64,000 bases of DNA from an uncultured Clostridia bacterium (GCA_947581755.1 CANPVN010000006.1:1-64000); one strand, 5' to 3'. Shown: positions 51,792 through 62,253, counted from the first letter of the stretch. The notes: generated by a model not told the origin, from the letters alone. A program made the numbers and translations.

Positions 51792-52952
51792 TCAATCGAT
51801 ACAATGCTCGACGGTGACGATATATGAATACGGCAAGTCGAGAGAAGTCAACTCTTTCAGAATTTTGTCTTTTATCTCTGCGAGGTCGTAGTCGCCGAAG
51901 GGAACCGAAACGTCGAAGATGACGCGGTCGAGAGGCGCGTGACGAACGAGACGGAAATCGTGCAAAGTGAAATCGGGATTTATTGCGCGAACGACTTTTT
52001 CCGCCGCGGCTTTGGCGTCGAGAGTCTCGGGGTCGTCGAGGACAACGGGGTCAAGGTGCGTCACGAGAGAGATTTTGTATTCTTGCGCAAAGTCTCTTTC
52101 TATTTTGTCTGTTATCTCGTGACTGACAAGAGCCGAGACATTTGCGTCCACCTCGATATGCGCGGTGGCGTAGATATTGTTTTCGCCGTAAAAATGCACC
52201 GTAAGGTCGTGCACGCCCAACACTCCGTCGTAAGAGAGGAGTCTCTCTTTTATCGTCTGTACCGTCTTTGTGTCCGCGGTCTGTCCCAAAAGTTTGCTCA
52301 TTGTGTCGCGGAAGAGTTTTATGCCCTCTACGGCGATGAGGACAGCCACGGCAAGTCCGAGATAACCGTCTATAAATGCGCCCGTAAAGCGCAAGCATAT
52401 TATTCCCGCAAGCACCACGCAAGTGGCAAGCGCGTCCGTTATCGAGTCCGCCGCCGTCGCTTTGAGAGCCACCGAATCCACGGCTTTGGCAAGTCTTAAA
52501 TTGAAAACGAACATTGCCGTTTTGACGAGCATGGATACCGCAAGTATTATTACCGTGATAACGGAAAAGACGCTCGGCTGAGGCTCGAATATCTCTTCCG
52601 CGGAGCTTTTTATGAGTTCCGCAGCCACCACGAGTATCAATATCGAGACTATCATCGAGGCTATGTATTCCGTCTTTCCGTGTCCGAAGGGATGCTCGCG
52701 ATCGGCGGGTTTCGCGGCAAGTTTGAAGCCGACGAAAGAAACTATGCACGCGCCGCAGTCCGACAGATTGTTGAGTCCGTCGGCTATCACCGAAATAAGC
52801 CCGAAAATGACGCCCAACGCCACTTTCGCGCACCCCAACAGCGCGTTCAGTATTATCCCGATGAGAGAGGAAACCTTACCCACTTCGGTCTTTACTTCCA
52901 AAGAGGTAAGCGCTCTGCCCTTCGCGCATTTTTTAAGAATAAAACCCGTCAT
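51792..52952 (-). CDS. Cation diffusion facilitator (CDF) metal efflux protein
   Basis: The 386-residue protein has six membrane helices. ADGLNNLSD in helix 2 and ATAADSITDAL in helix 5 supply the metal site; the HPFGHGKTEY segment follows helix 2. The C-terminal domain of about 90 residues (VLGVHDLTVHFYGENNIYAT) is the usual ferredoxin-like dimer domain, followed by a 70-residue extension (from about 310) with a second, related fold. Such pumps remove Mn, Fe, Zn or Co; the Asp/Asn-containing sites leave the metal open. Confidence 0.9.
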   Translation of the reverse strand: MTGFILKKCAKGRALTSLEVKTEVGKVSSLIGIILNALLGCAKVALGVIFGLISVIADGLNNLSDCGACIVSFVGFKLAAKPADREHPFGHGKTEYIASMIVSILILVVAAELIKSSAEEIFEPQPSVFSVITVIILAVSMLVKTAMFVFNLRLAKAVDSVALKATAADSITDALATCVVLAGIICLRFTGAFIDGYLGLAVAVLIAVEGIKLFRDTMSKLLGQTADTKTVQTIKERLLSYDGVLGVHDLTVHFYGENNIYATAHIEVDANVSALVSHEITDKIERDFAQEYKISLVTHLDPVVLDDPETLDAKAAAEKVVRAINPDFTLHDFRLVRHAPLDRVIFDVSVPFGDYDLAEIKDKILKELTSLDLPYSYIVTVEHCID

Positions 52953-52987
52953 AAGTCCAACCTTTTTTCCGCCGAAGTAAAACTCCG

Positions 52988-53962
52988 TCAGGAATTTACC
53001 GTCGAATTGTTGATCACATTCGCCATGTTGTACAAATCGTAATCAAAAACCTTTTTTACGGCTACGCCTTCCATGATGTCCATATCGAAGATTTTGCCGT
53101 CATGAACGCCGACGACGCGGTTTCCGATATTTTGCTTCAAGAGCTTGACAGCCTTTACTCCGAAGTCCGCGCCGAGCATTCTGTCTCGGCACGACGGAGA
53201 GCCGCCGCGTTGAAGATGTCCCAAAACCGTCGCGCGCACCGAAGCGCCCAATCTCGTTATTATCTGCTCTCTGAGTTCGGGAGCCTTGCCCGCGCCTTCG
53301 CTGAGTACTATTATCGAGGAATATTTGCCCTTATCGCGATAAGAGCGCAGTTCTCCGACTATTTCCTCTATCCCCATTTTTATCTCGGGTACGAGAATGA
53401 GTTCGGCTCCGCCGCCTATTCCCGCATACAGCGCAAGGTCTCCGCAATTTCTGCCCATGACTTCGATTATACATATTCTGTCGTGAGAACTCATGGTGTC
53501 GCGCAACTTGTTTATTGCGTCGAGTACGGTGTTGCACGCGGTATCGAAACCCAATGTATAGTCCGTATATCCGAGGTCGTTGTCTATAGTACCCGGGATA
53601 CCTATGGTGGGAATACCGCATTCGCTGAGATTCTTCGCGCCGCGGAAAGAGCCGTCTCCGCCTATGACTATAAGCCCCTCTATTCCGTGCGACGAAAGAT
53701 TATTCACCGCCGTTGCCAAGCCCTCGTCGGTCATGAACTCTCTGCTTCGCGCAGTTCTCAGAACCGTACCGCCGCGCTGAACTATGTCCGAGACGCTGCG
53801 CATATTCATTTCTACGAACTCGTTCTGAAGCAAGCCCGAATATCCGCGTTGGATCCCGCACACCGACATTCCGTCGGCTATCGCGTATCTCACCGCCGCT
53901 CTTATCGCGGCGTTCATTCCGGGCGCGTCGCCGCCCGAAGTAAGCACTGCTATTCTTTTCAT
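52988..53962 (-). CDS. pfkA: ATP-dependent 6-phosphofructokinase
   Basis: Phosphorylates fructose 6-phosphate in glycolysis. The 324 residues show TSGGDAPGMNAAIR, GGDGSFRGA, PGTIDNDLGYTDYTLG with the catalytic Asp, and IEVMGRNCGDLA. The Gly in GGDGS marks the ATP- rather than PPi-dependent form. It is 22 bases after dnaE. Confidence 0.96.
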   Translation of the reverse strand: MKRIAVLTSGGDAPGMNAAIRAAVRYAIADGMSVCGIQRGYSGLLQNEFVEMNMRSVSDIVQRGGTVLRTARSREFMTDEGLATAVNNLSSHGIEGLIVIGGDGSFRGAKNLSECGIPTIGIPGTIDNDLGYTDYTLGFDTACNTVLDAINKLRDTMSSHDRICIIEVMGRNCGDLALYAGIGGGAELILVPEIKMGIEEIVGELRSYRDKGKYSSIIVLSEGAGKAPELREQIITRLGASVRATVLGHLQRGGSPSCRDRMLGADFGVKAVKLLKQNIGNRVVGVHDGKIFDMDIMEGVAVKKVFDYDLYNMANVINNSTVNS

Positions 53963-53984
53963 ACTGCAATTTCCTCTCTGTTTC

Positions 53985-56900
53985 TTAGTCGTAAATATTG
54001 ACCGAGTCGATTTCGGGTCCCACGCCGAACAATTCCGCTTTCAAGGCTTCGCAAGCGTGTACCTTTACGGGCAGTAAATATCGCTCTCCTATATCCAATC
54101 TCTTTATATACAGCGAATCTTTTCCCTCGAAGTTTTCCGCAATGAAACAAATCTTCTCTAAAGTATATTCTCCCAAATCGCCTTTTATAAACACGCACAT
54201 CTTCTTGGGAGGGATTTCCTTTTTGACTCCCTTCCATTCCACTATACGGTCCGCCCAGACGCTGACGCTCTCGCCGCGCACCGAGACTTTTCCCGAGACC
54301 GTGACGAGTTTGTCGGGCAAGAACACGTCCTTGAGTTTGGACAATTTGGAGCCGGGCAAGATGATTTCCACCGAGCCGTACAAATCCTCGAGCACGCCCA
54401 CGCCGAGTTCCTTTCCCGACTTTGTGAATCGCCTTGCCGCTTGAGTCAGAAGTCCGCCCAAAACCACCTTGTCGCCCTCTCCGAGTCCGTTGACGTTTTC
54501 CTGTCCGTCCTCGCTTTTCGCCTCTCCGAGCATAGAGGTATTTTGGTCGAACTCGTCGAAAATGGAAATGTAGTCGTCGAGAGGGTGTCCCGTAAGATAC
54601 ACTCCCGCGACTTGCTTTTCGTAACCGAGTTTTTCCTCGAGAGAATATTCGCGCTCGTTGGGCATCTCGTACTTTTCCTTTATGTCGGGAGTAAAATCGA
54701 AAAAGGAGATCTGTCCCGTGGCTTTGGCTTTTTTGTCGCGCGCCACTCTGTCAAGCACGGAGTCGTAATGCAATATCAACTGACGGCGGGTGTTGTCGAA
54801 ACAGTCGAACGCCCCCGCAAATATCAGATTTTCCAACATTTTCTTGTTCAGTCCGACTTCGCTCATTCTTTCGGCAAAGTCGTAAAAATCCTTGAATTCC
54901 CCGCCGCGGTCCCGCTCCTTTATAAGTCCGTCTATTATCGACGAACCCACGTTCTTTATCGCAGACAGTCCTATTCGCACGCAGCCGTCCTCTACCGAGA
55001 ACTCGCTTACAGACTTGTTGATATTGGGCGGAAGCACCTTTATTCCCTTCTTCTTCAAATAAGTAAGATAGTTGGTTATCTCTTTTATATCGGTTATGCG
55101 GTTATTGAGGATAGCCGTTATAAATTCCACGGTATAGTATCGTTTGAGGTACGCCGTTTGATACGCCAAATGCGCATAAGCCGCGGCGTGAGACTTGTTG
55201 AAGGCGTAACTCGCAAAAGTTCTCATATCGTCGAAAATGCCGTCGGCGACTTCCTCGGAAATGCCGTTTTTCAAGCAGCCGGGGACGGAACCGTCGGGCG
55301 TTCCGTGTACAAATATCGCCTTCTCTTCCATCATCTTTTTCTGGTCCTTCTTAGCCATTATACGCCTTACTATATCGGCGCGTCCCAAACTGTATCCCGC
55401 AAGCGTTCGCACCATCTGCATGACTTGCTCCTGATAGACCATAACGCCGTAAGTGACGTCGAGAATGTCTTTCAACAGCGGAGTCGGATAGGTTATCTTT
55501 TCGGGGTTGCGCTTGTTTTCGACGTACACGTCTATCTTATCCATGGGTCCGGGACGGAAGAGAGATATTCCCGCGATTATGTCTTCAAGAGAGGTGGGCT
55601 TCAAGTTGCGCATGAAGTTTTTCATGCCCTCGCCTTCGAGTTGGAACACTGCGTGAGTGTCTCCCGACGCGATAAGAGCGAAAACTTCGGGGTCGTTGTA
55701 CTCCATCTTGTACATATCTATATCCAATCCATGGATTTTCTTTATCAATTTAAGCGTCTTGTCTATATCGGTAAGCGTCCTCAGTCCCAAAAAGTCCATT
55801 TTGAGCAGTCCGAGTTCCTCGCACTCTTTCTTGTCGAACTGAGTCGTGACGAGACCTTCCGTTGACAGAGCCATGGGAATGTGGTCGCTTATAACGTCGC
55901 AACATATAATGACTCCCGCGGCGTGCATACCCGTCTGCCTCGGCATTCCCTCTATTTTCATAGACATATCGAGGATACGACGCACCATATCGTCGTTGTT
56001 ATACATATCTATGAGTTCGGGAATCTCGGCATGAACGGGATTGCCCTTGTCGTCCTTTACGGGCGGGAGCAAGCCCAAAAGATGCCCTATCTTGTTTTTG
56101 CCCATCATTGTCGGCATGAGTTTGGTTATCTTGTTGGAGTCGGCAAAACTCAAGCCGTACACTCTCGCAACGTCCTTGACCGCAGCCTTTGCCGCAAGCG
56201 TTCCGAAAGTGATTATCTGCGAAACGTTCTTTTCGCCGTACTTTTCGACGACGTAATCTATTATCTTCTCTCTGCCCTCTACGCAAAAGTCTATGTCGAA
56301 ATCGGGGTTGGAGACACGCTCTGCGTTGAGGAATCTTTCGAAAATCAAGTTGTATTTTAAGGGGTCCACTTTGGTTATGCCTATCGCATAGGCGACGATA
56401 CTGCCTACGCCGCTGCCTCGCCCCGGTCCCACGGGCACGCCGTGAGTCTCGGAGTAGTGGATAAAGTCCCACACTATAAGGAAATATTCGACGAAGCCCA
56501 ACTTGTTTATCGTAGACAACTCGTATTCCGCGCGGGAAAGCACGTTTTCGCCGTAATCACCGTACTTTTCTTTGAGTCCCGCAAAAGTCAGTTTGCGTAA
56601 AAACTCATAGGTAGTGGAGCCGTCGGGCGGCACATAGGCGGGCAGTAACGGCTTTTTTTCGAAAAAGTCGCAACTGCATTTGTCGGCTATCTCTATAGTA
56701 GAGGTGAACGCCTCGTCGAGATTGGGGAAAACTTCCCTCATCTCCTCGTAGGATTTAAGATAGAACTCCTTTGTCGGGAAATAACTGTCGTCGTCTATAT
56801 CGTCGTCGAATCCGCGCGTGGGCTCTTCGTCCTCGTCCTCGGGGTCTATCGTCTTAACAAAGGCTATGCATTGAAGCACCTTTTGCATGTGCGCGTCCTT

Positions 56901-57635
56901 GCGATTGAGATAATGCACGTCGTTTGTAGCCACTATCTTTACGCCGTTTGAGCGCGCCAAAGAAATGAGAACGGGCAATACTTCCTTCTGTTTTTTGATA
57001 TTATGGTCCTGTATCTCGATATAAAAGTCGTCGCCGAACAGAGCTTTGAATTTTTTGACCCATTCGTCCGCGCCCTCCGTATCTCCCTTCAGTATACATT
57101 GAGGAATGACTCCCGCGATACACGCCGACAGACATATTATGCCCTTGGAATACTGTTCGAGGAGCGGAAAATCTATCCTCGGCTTGCGATAAAAGCCCTC
57201 GGTATAGCCGAAGGACACCAATTTTATGAGATTGTGATAACCCTCTTTGTTCTTGGCGATGAGTATCAAGTGGTTGGGTTTGACTTCCTCTCCTCGGGCG
57301 AAGTTCTTTTTGTGCATATCTTGAGTCATATAGACTTCACAGCCGATTATGGGCTTTACCTTGAACTCCCGCCCTTCCGCCAAAAATTTATATACGTCGG
57401 CTTTGGGGTCGGTATATGCCACCGCCTCTTTGACAAAGTGAAGCGCGCCGTACATATTGCCGTGGTCGGTTATCGCCACCGCGGGCATTCCGAGTTCGTC
57501 GCAACGACGGAATATATCGCCGAGACGCACCGCGCCGTCGAGCATACTGTATTCTGTATGAAGATGCAAATGGACGAATTTTCCTCGGCTCTCTTCAATT
57601 CGGTTTTCCGTTTGGTTTTCTTTTTCGTTTTCCAA
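53985..57635 (-). CDS. dnaE: DNA polymerase III alpha subunit
   Basis: The 1216-residue replicative polymerase has the PHP domain at its start (VHLHLHTEYSMLDGAVRL), catalytic Asp residues in NPDFDIDFC near residue 425, GPGRGSGVGSIVAYAIGI, a helix-hairpin-helix region (VLPPNINKS) and an OB fold near 1010-1090. The start is TTG at 57635 with GGGAG eight bases upstream; there is no ATG in the right place. It is 19 bases after rsmA. Confidence 0.95.
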   Translation of the reverse strand: MENEKENQTENRIEESRGKFVHLHLHTEYSMLDGAVRLGDIFRRCDELGMPAVAITDHGNMYGALHFVKEAVAYTDPKADVYKFLAEGREFKVKPIIGCEVYMTQDMHKKNFARGEEVKPNHLILIAKNKEGYHNLIKLVSFGYTEGFYRKPRIDFPLLEQYSKGIICLSACIAGVIPQCILKGDTEGADEWVKKFKALFGDDFYIEIQDHNIKKQKEVLPVLISLARSNGVKIVATNDVHYLNRKDAHMQKVLQCIAFVKTIDPEDEDEEPTRGFDDDIDDDSYFPTKEFYLKSYEEMREVFPNLDEAFTSTIEIADKCSCDFFEKKPLLPAYVPPDGSTTYEFLRKLTFAGLKEKYGDYGENVLSRAEYELSTINKLGFVEYFLIVWDFIHYSETHGVPVGPGRGSGVGSIVAYAIGITKVDPLKYNLIFERFLNAERVSNPDFDIDFCVEGREKIIDYVVEKYGEKNVSQIITFGTLAAKAAVKDVARVYGLSFADSNKITKLMPTMMGKNKIGHLLGLLPPVKDDKGNPVHAEIPELIDMYNNDDMVRRILDMSMKIEGMPRQTGMHAAGVIICCDVISDHIPMALSTEGLVTTQFDKKECEELGLLKMDFLGLRTLTDIDKTLKLIKKIHGLDIDMYKMEYNDPEVFALIASGDTHAVFQLEGEGMKNFMRNLKPTSLEDIIAGISLFRPGPMDKIDVYVENKRNPEKITYPTPLLKDILDVTYGVMVYQEQVMQMVRTLAGYSLGRADIVRRIMAKKDQKKMMEEKAIFVHGTPDGSVPGCLKNGISEEVADGIFDDMRTFASYAFNKSHAAAYAHLAYQTAYLKRYYTVEFITAILNNRITDIKEITNYLTYLKKKGIKVLPPNINKSVSEFSVEDGCVRIGLSAIKNVGSSIIDGLIKERDRGGEFKDFYDFAERMSEVGLNKKMLENLIFAGAFDCFDNTRRQLILHYDSVLDRVARDKKAKATGQISFFDFTPDIKEKYEMPNEREYSLEEKLGYEKQVAGVYLTGHPLDDYISIFDEFDQNTSMLGEAKSEDGQENVNGLGEGDKVVLGGLLTQAARRFTKSGKELGVGVLEDLYGSVEIILPGSKLSKLKDVFLPDKLVTVSGKVSVRGESVSVWADRIVEWKGVKKEIPPKKMCVFIKGDLGEYTLEKICFIAENFEGKDSLYIKRLDIGERYLLPVKVHACEALKAELFGVGPEIDSVNIYD

Positions 57636-57654
57636 AATTCTTTCTCCCGTTTGT

Positions 57655-58467
57655 TCAACTGTTCGACGACTCCGAAGAGCCGCTTATATATTCGTTCAAT
57701 CTTATGAAATCGTCTTTTCCGAGGTCTTGCGCTCTTACGAGGCGGTTGCCCGAAACAAGTTGAGCCAACTCCTCCGCCTTTTCTCGGGTAAACCCGTAGC
57801 CCGCGCGAAGATTGTTGGCAAGCGTCTTGCGTCGCGAAGCAAAACATCGCTTGACGAGCGTCCTCAAAGACTTGTCGGGGGTGTATCCCTCGTAAACGTC
57901 GAGTCTTACCACCGCGCTGTCCACATTGGGCGAAGGCGTAAAGCATGCGCGCGGAATAATTCTGGTGATTTGCGCTTTTCCCGCCAACGCCGTCATCACC
58001 GAAAGGATACCGTATTCGGAATCTCCCTTGCGGCAGACTATCTTTTCGGCGACTTCCTTCTGCACGGTTATAGTCATGCTCTTGACGGCGAACCCGTTCT
58101 CGAGAAAGTAAAACATGATGGGCGTGGTTATATAGTAAGGCAAGTTCGCAACCACCTTGAAAGGAGCGCCCGTTATCGCTTCGAGTTCGCTCGGCAAAGT
58201 CTTTAATATATCGTCGAATATGAACTCTATGTTGCCGTACTCGCAAGACAGCGCCATAAGAGAGGGCTTGAGACGCGAGTCTATCTCGAAAGAAATCACC
58301 CTGCCCGCTCTTTCCGCTATGGCTCGGGTAAGAGTGCCCGCGCCCGCGCCTATCTCGACTACGGTGTCGCTCTTTTCCACTTCCGCGTCGGCGACAATAG
58401 CTCTCAACAAGTTCTTGTCGAAGATAAAATTCTGTCCCAAACTCTTTTTGAAAGTAAAATCTTGCAT
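57655..58467 (-). CDS. rsmA: 16S rRNA dimethyladenosine transferase
   Basis: Dimethylates the two adenosines in the 3' hairpin of 16S rRNA. The 270 residues have KKSLGQNFIFDKN, the SAM motif VVEIGAGAGTLT and the catalytic NLPYYI. The ATG at 58467 has no ribosome binding site and lies six bases after an extended -10 (TGCTAAAAT, 58479-58474), so the message may be leaderless. Confidence 0.95.
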   Translation of the reverse strand: MQDFTFKKSLGQNFIFDKNLLRAIVADAEVEKSDTVVEIGAGAGTLTRAIAERAGRVISFEIDSRLKPSLMALSCEYGNIEFIFDDILKTLPSELEAITGAPFKVVANLPYYITTPIMFYFLENGFAVKSMTITVQKEVAEKIVCRKGDSEYGILSVMTALAGKAQITRIIPRACFTPSPNVDSAVVRLDVYEGYTPDKSLRTLVKRCFASRRKTLANNLRAGYGFTREKAEELAQLVSGNRLVRAQDLGKDDFIRLNEYISGSSESSNS

Positions 58468-58598
58468 GATAATATTTTAGCACAATAACGCTCTTTGCGT
58501 AAAGCAAAAAAGCGAGGTTGAACACAAAATAAAAATTTGTCATAAAACAAAGATAAATATCATATTTTGTAATACTTATCTTTTAGCGAGGTCCCATC

Positions 58599-58853
58599 AT
58601 GAAGGATTATATTATCAAAAGGGCGTTCAAAATCGCAGACTACATTATCGAAACCAAAGCCACCGTAAGAGAAGCCGCCGCGGTATTCGACATAAGCAAA
58701 AGCACGGTGCATAAAGACGTAACCGAAAGACTCGGTCAACTGAATTACGAAAAATATCTCGAGGTAAAGAAGGTACTCGGATACAATTTTTCTTTACGCC
58801 ACATCCGCGGAGGAATCTCCACAAAGAACAAATACAAAAACAACCTGAAATAG
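58599..58853 (+). CDS. spoIIID: Stage III sporulation DNA-binding protein SpoIIID
   Basis: The 84-residue helix-turn-helix regulator (ETKATVREAAAVFDISKSTV, then HKDVTERL) with a basic tail controls many mother-cell genes during sporulation. Length and sequence match the family. GAGG lies about nine bases before the ATG. It faces away from rsmA and towards the lipoprotein gene; no sigma-E promoter is certain in 58481-58598. Confidence 0.94.
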   Translation: MKDYIIKRAFKIADYIIETKATVREAAAVFDISKSTVHKDVTERLGQLNYEKYLEVKKVLGYNFSLRHIRGGISTKNKYKNNLK

Positions 58854-58924
58854 TCCGCTCTCAAATTGTGCCAACGGTGTTGACATTTTTTCATCTTCAC
58901 CGCGCCAACCCGAAAAAACTCTTT

Positions 58925-60364
58925 TTACACTTTCAGGCGAAGCGCGGGAACTATGCCGTACAGCATAATGTCGGAATAGTGACTTTGCCCCTCTCCGAAG
59001 GTATTGTATACATACACTTTATCGCCGCCGTTTTCCGCCGTGGGAGTCCTGAGCAAGATACCTACGTCCTTTTTTCTGCCGTATTGCACAGTATCCTGAA
59101 AACTCGGATTTTCCAAATCGGAATAGACGTTGAAAACATGCACGCCTTGCGTTTTCGCATAGTCCGAAGCCTCAAAATATCGGGCGGTGTTTGAGTGCGT
59201 GAAACTCGACAAAAAGCCGTAATCGACGTTTGTAGTCTCGGCTATGCTCGGCAAGAAAACTTTGTCGAAGGTATTTTCGCACAGATAATCGTCGTTGCCG
59301 TTGAAAGGCGTGGAATTGTCAACTTCCCCTATCTCGATTTTAGATATGAGAACATCGTCGAAAGCCGTCTTGGCAAACTCATCGTTGAGCCATTTGCGAA
59401 TATCGCTCTCTTTGTAGTTGTTGGGATATATGACTTTGTCGTCCCGTACCCGAGGGTCGAGACTTGCATTGAACTCCCGCGCGTCGAGAGCAATATCGCC
59501 GATAACAAATATATCTTGCGCGCTCCTCGTCAAAATCCTCCACCTTATCGGCTCGAATTTGAACCAATAGACATCTCCGAACTTGTAAACTTGCTCGTTA
59601 TACGAAGGCGTCTCTTTCGAGGCTCTCGTGGGTCTGAACGCCGTGCCGTAAACGGCGCGATATTTGACGGAATTGTAAGTCACATCGCGATACCAAAAGT
59701 ACGAGTCGCGAATGCCGCTCTGATAATAGCCGTAGTCCGTCCACCCCGCGGCGTCCTCTTTTGTGGGAAGCGTTCCCAGTGTAAGATTCAACATGGTTTC
59801 AAGCGCAACGTCCGTCACTTGGGTCTGAGGATATTCCCCGAACGTAAGGTGCGCTCCGTCTTTTTCTACGGTATAGTATATAGTCTCATTGCACATCGAA
59901 CATACATGATTTTCGCCTATTGCATGAGGGATCGTAGGAATGTTTCCCGTAAACTCGTAATTGCAAACTTGACAAATTTGTTTTCCCGAACCCTTCGAGG
60001 TGCATGTAGGCTCCGACAGAACTTCGGCTTCTCCGTATATATGATTCGTAACCTCGTCACGCATACCGCAATATATGCAACTGCGCCAATGAGACATCGA
60101 GTCACTCTGCAAAGCCGAACCCAATAAATGCTTGTGCATTCCCACTCGGTAACTGCAAACGGTGCATTTTCCGCCCTTGAAAGTGTGCATTTGCTTATCG
60201 GTAATTTCTCTTTGATGTTCGCAAGTCGCCGCATGCCAATGATAAGTTGCGTCGGAAGACCACTTTTCCGCAAAAGCATGCTCGTGTTTGTTACAACCGC
60301 CGAAAGCAAATATACATAAAACGCCGAGCAAAATAATAAAAATAACAAATATCTTTCTTTTCAT
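58925..60364 (-). CDS. Lipoprotein with CxxC modules and a DUF6273-type domain
   Basis: The 479-residue protein has a signal peptide and lipobox FGGC. Residues 25-165 hold Cys/His modules (CTVCSYR, CIYCGMR, CQVCNYE, CSMCNE) like those at 27266. The C-terminal 300 residues look like DUF6273 (IRWRIL, DIRKWLNDEF, GILLRTPT, GIVPALRLKV), a domain common on surface proteins of gut Clostridia. A role in surface binding is likely; no enzyme motif is seen. It has its own promoter. Confidence 0.78.
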   Translation of the reverse strand: MKRKIFVIFIILLGVLCIFAFGGCNKHEHAFAEKWSSDATYHWHAATCEHQREITDKQMHTFKGGKCTVCSYRVGMHKHLLGSALQSDSMSHWRSCIYCGMRDEVTNHIYGEAEVLSEPTCTSKGSGKQICQVCNYEFTGNIPTIPHAIGENHVCSMCNETIYYTVEKDGAHLTFGEYPQTQVTDVALETMLNLTLGTLPTKEDAAGWTDYGYYQSGIRDSYFWYRDVTYNSVKYRAVYGTAFRPTRASKETPSYNEQVYKFGDVYWFKFEPIRWRILTRSAQDIFVIGDIALDAREFNASLDPRVRDDKVIYPNNYKESDIRKWLNDEFAKTAFDDVLISKIEIGEVDNSTPFNGNDDYLCENTFDKVFLPSIAETTNVDYGFLSSFTHSNTARYFEASDYAKTQGVHVFNVYSDLENPSFQDTVQYGRKKDVGILLRTPTAENGGDKVYVYNTFGEGQSHYSDIMLYGIVPALRLKV

Positions 60365-60409
60365 GTTTCCACTCGTCCTTTTTTCGAAGTCAATTACGAT
60401 ATATATTTT

Positions 60410-60438
60410 ATTGTATTATAATACGGAGAATAAATCAA
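60410..60438 (-). promoter_or_regulatory. Promoter of the DUF6273 lipoprotein gene
   Basis: TTGATT (60438-60433), 17 bases, TACAAT (60415-60410). Confidence 0.6.
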
Positions 60439-60532
60439 GTAAAATTATTGATATTCCCCGAAGGGCTTGCTTGGGTACGGAAAATCGGAGCGCTTTTATG
60501 CGCGACCAAGGGAGCGTTATAATAATTCGACC

Positions 60533-62146
60533 TTACCAAATGACGGGCATGTTATCCTCTCCATAATGCCAATAAGTTCCCTCACCCGCAGGCTCATGTT
60601 CGGAATAGAAACAGATCGTATCGATCTTAACATCGTCTCCTATCTCGATCTCTTCCCACTGCTCGGCAGTCCCTTTGTAAAATACATGATCGAGAAAGGG
60701 AAACGCTCTTTCTCCTATCGATTTGAGAGAAAGGGGGAATACCGCTTCTTTCACTGACGAGAAATTGAACGCCAACTTATCGAGCGTTGTCACGCCTTCG
60801 GGGATATCTATGAATGTCAAAGCGCGACACCTGAAAAAGGAATTGATATAGATACGGGAAAGCCCTTTCGGGAGATGAACTTTGACCAAAGCCTTACATT
60901 CCGAAAAAATCTTTCCCCCGAGAAAATCCACACCGTCGGGCAAGTAAATCGAAACAAGATCGGCAAAATCCGCAAATGCGCCGCCCGCAATATGCTTGAT
61001 TTGAGAAGGCAAATCGTTTATTTCGCCGCCTTCGGGAAGCTCGCCCTTATAGCGGTAAAGAATATCTTTTCCGTAAATAACGAAGCCGTCGGGCTGACTT
61101 TCATACCAGGCTGTTCCGTCGAAAACTTGCTTGCCCATATATTCAATGCTGTTCGATATGGGAATATCGGCAAGCGAAGAGCAATCGAGAAAAACGGCGT
61201 CCTCCCATCGGCTGACTTTCCGAGGCTTATTTATCTTTGAAAGCAAAGGACAGCCGCAGAATGCTCTCTCGCCAACCGATTCGAGATTGTCCGAAAGAAT
61301 AACTTCCTCGAGATTTGAGGAAAAAGCAAACGCGGCGGTTCCAATCGAAACTACGCTGTCGGGTATCACCGCTTTCGTTATACCCGTTGCATTGAAAACC
61401 GCAAATTCCAAATTTTTTATTCCGTATGGAATATTGATTTCTTTCAATTTGCCGAGATGAGAGAATGCAGCTTCTCCTATCTCGGTAACGGTATCGGGAA
61501 TATTGATGTCTTCGATCGAAATACAATAGCAGAATGCACGCTCCCCGATGGTTTCGAGTTTTTTGGGAAGATGAACGCCCGTGGTGACAGTATTACATCC
61601 TTTACCCGTTGAGGGATCCATTCCCAAAGCGGCTTGGTAAAACATATCGTCGGCAATAACTTTTACGGGCAATCCGCAAAAATAATCGGGAATATTTACA
61701 AAGCCTTTCAAACGATCATCATTGTAGGATAAATTTCCTCGGGAAACCTCGTATCCCGACTTATCCTCAAGCAAAGTATATTGAAGCCTTCTGTCGTCAT
61801 AACCGTATGTAAGAATTTTTTCGGGAATATAATTGTATTTTACCCAATCCGAATTTCCGTAACTTTTTTCGTCACCGACAGCCATAACTTCTATTTCATA
61901 AGCATAAGGATAAAGCAACTCCGAAAGGTCAAAACTCGTGTCGTCGGTCTTATGTTCCGAAGAATTAAAATATATAATATAAGATGATGCATTTTCAACG
62001 TCGTCCCAAACCAATGTCCTTCCGTCCATTTGCAAATTTTGAGGTTCGGCAAGTTTGGGCAAGTCGACTTTTTTTGCGCACGCGACGATCCCCGAGCAGC
62101 AAGCGATCGCAAATATCAACAGCAAAAAAATCTTTATCTTTTTCAT
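60533..62146 (-). CDS. BspA-type leucine-rich-repeat lipoprotein
   Basis: The 537-residue protein has a signal peptide and lipobox GIVAC, a fibronectin-like segment (about 35-110) and then BspA/LRR_5 repeats of 23 residues (IGERAFCYCISIEDINIPDT, IGEAAFSHLGKLKEINIPYG, IGTAAFAFSSNLEEVILSDN). Such proteins bind host or bacterial surface ligands. Start 62146 chosen for GGAG ahead of MKKIKIF. Confidence 0.88.
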   Translation of the reverse strand: MKKIKIFLLLIFAIACCSGIVACAKKVDLPKLAEPQNLQMDGRTLVWDDVENASSYIIYFNSSEHKTDDTSFDLSELLYPYAYEIEVMAVGDEKSYGNSDWVKYNYIPEKILTYGYDDRRLQYTLLEDKSGYEVSRGNLSYNDDRLKGFVNIPDYFCGLPVKVIADDMFYQAALGMDPSTGKGCNTVTTGVHLPKKLETIGERAFCYCISIEDINIPDTVTEIGEAAFSHLGKLKEINIPYGIKNLEFAVFNATGITKAVIPDSVVSIGTAAFAFSSNLEEVILSDNLESVGERAFCGCPLLSKINKPRKVSRWEDAVFLDCSSLADIPISNSIEYMGKQVFDGTAWYESQPDGFVIYGKDILYRYKGELPEGGEINDLPSQIKHIAGGAFADFADLVSIYLPDGVDFLGGKIFSECKALVKVHLPKGLSRIYINSFFRCRALTFIDIPEGVTTLDKLAFNFSSVKEAVFPLSLKSIGERAFPFLDHVFYKGTAEQWEEIEIGDDVKIDTICFYSEHEPAGEGTYWHYGEDNMPVIW

Positions 62147-62224
62147 ATTCTCTCTCCTCAAAACAATCTTTTGTCGAACATTTTATTTTCAGCAAACATT
62201 TACAATAGGATTGATTCATAAAAT

Positions 62225-62253
62225 ATTTTAGCATACCGATTTTACCATGTCAA
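62225..62253 (-). promoter_or_regulatory. Promoter of the LRR lipoprotein gene
   Basis: TTGACA (62253-62248), 17 bases, extended -10 TGCTAAAAT (62230-62225). Confidence 0.75.
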
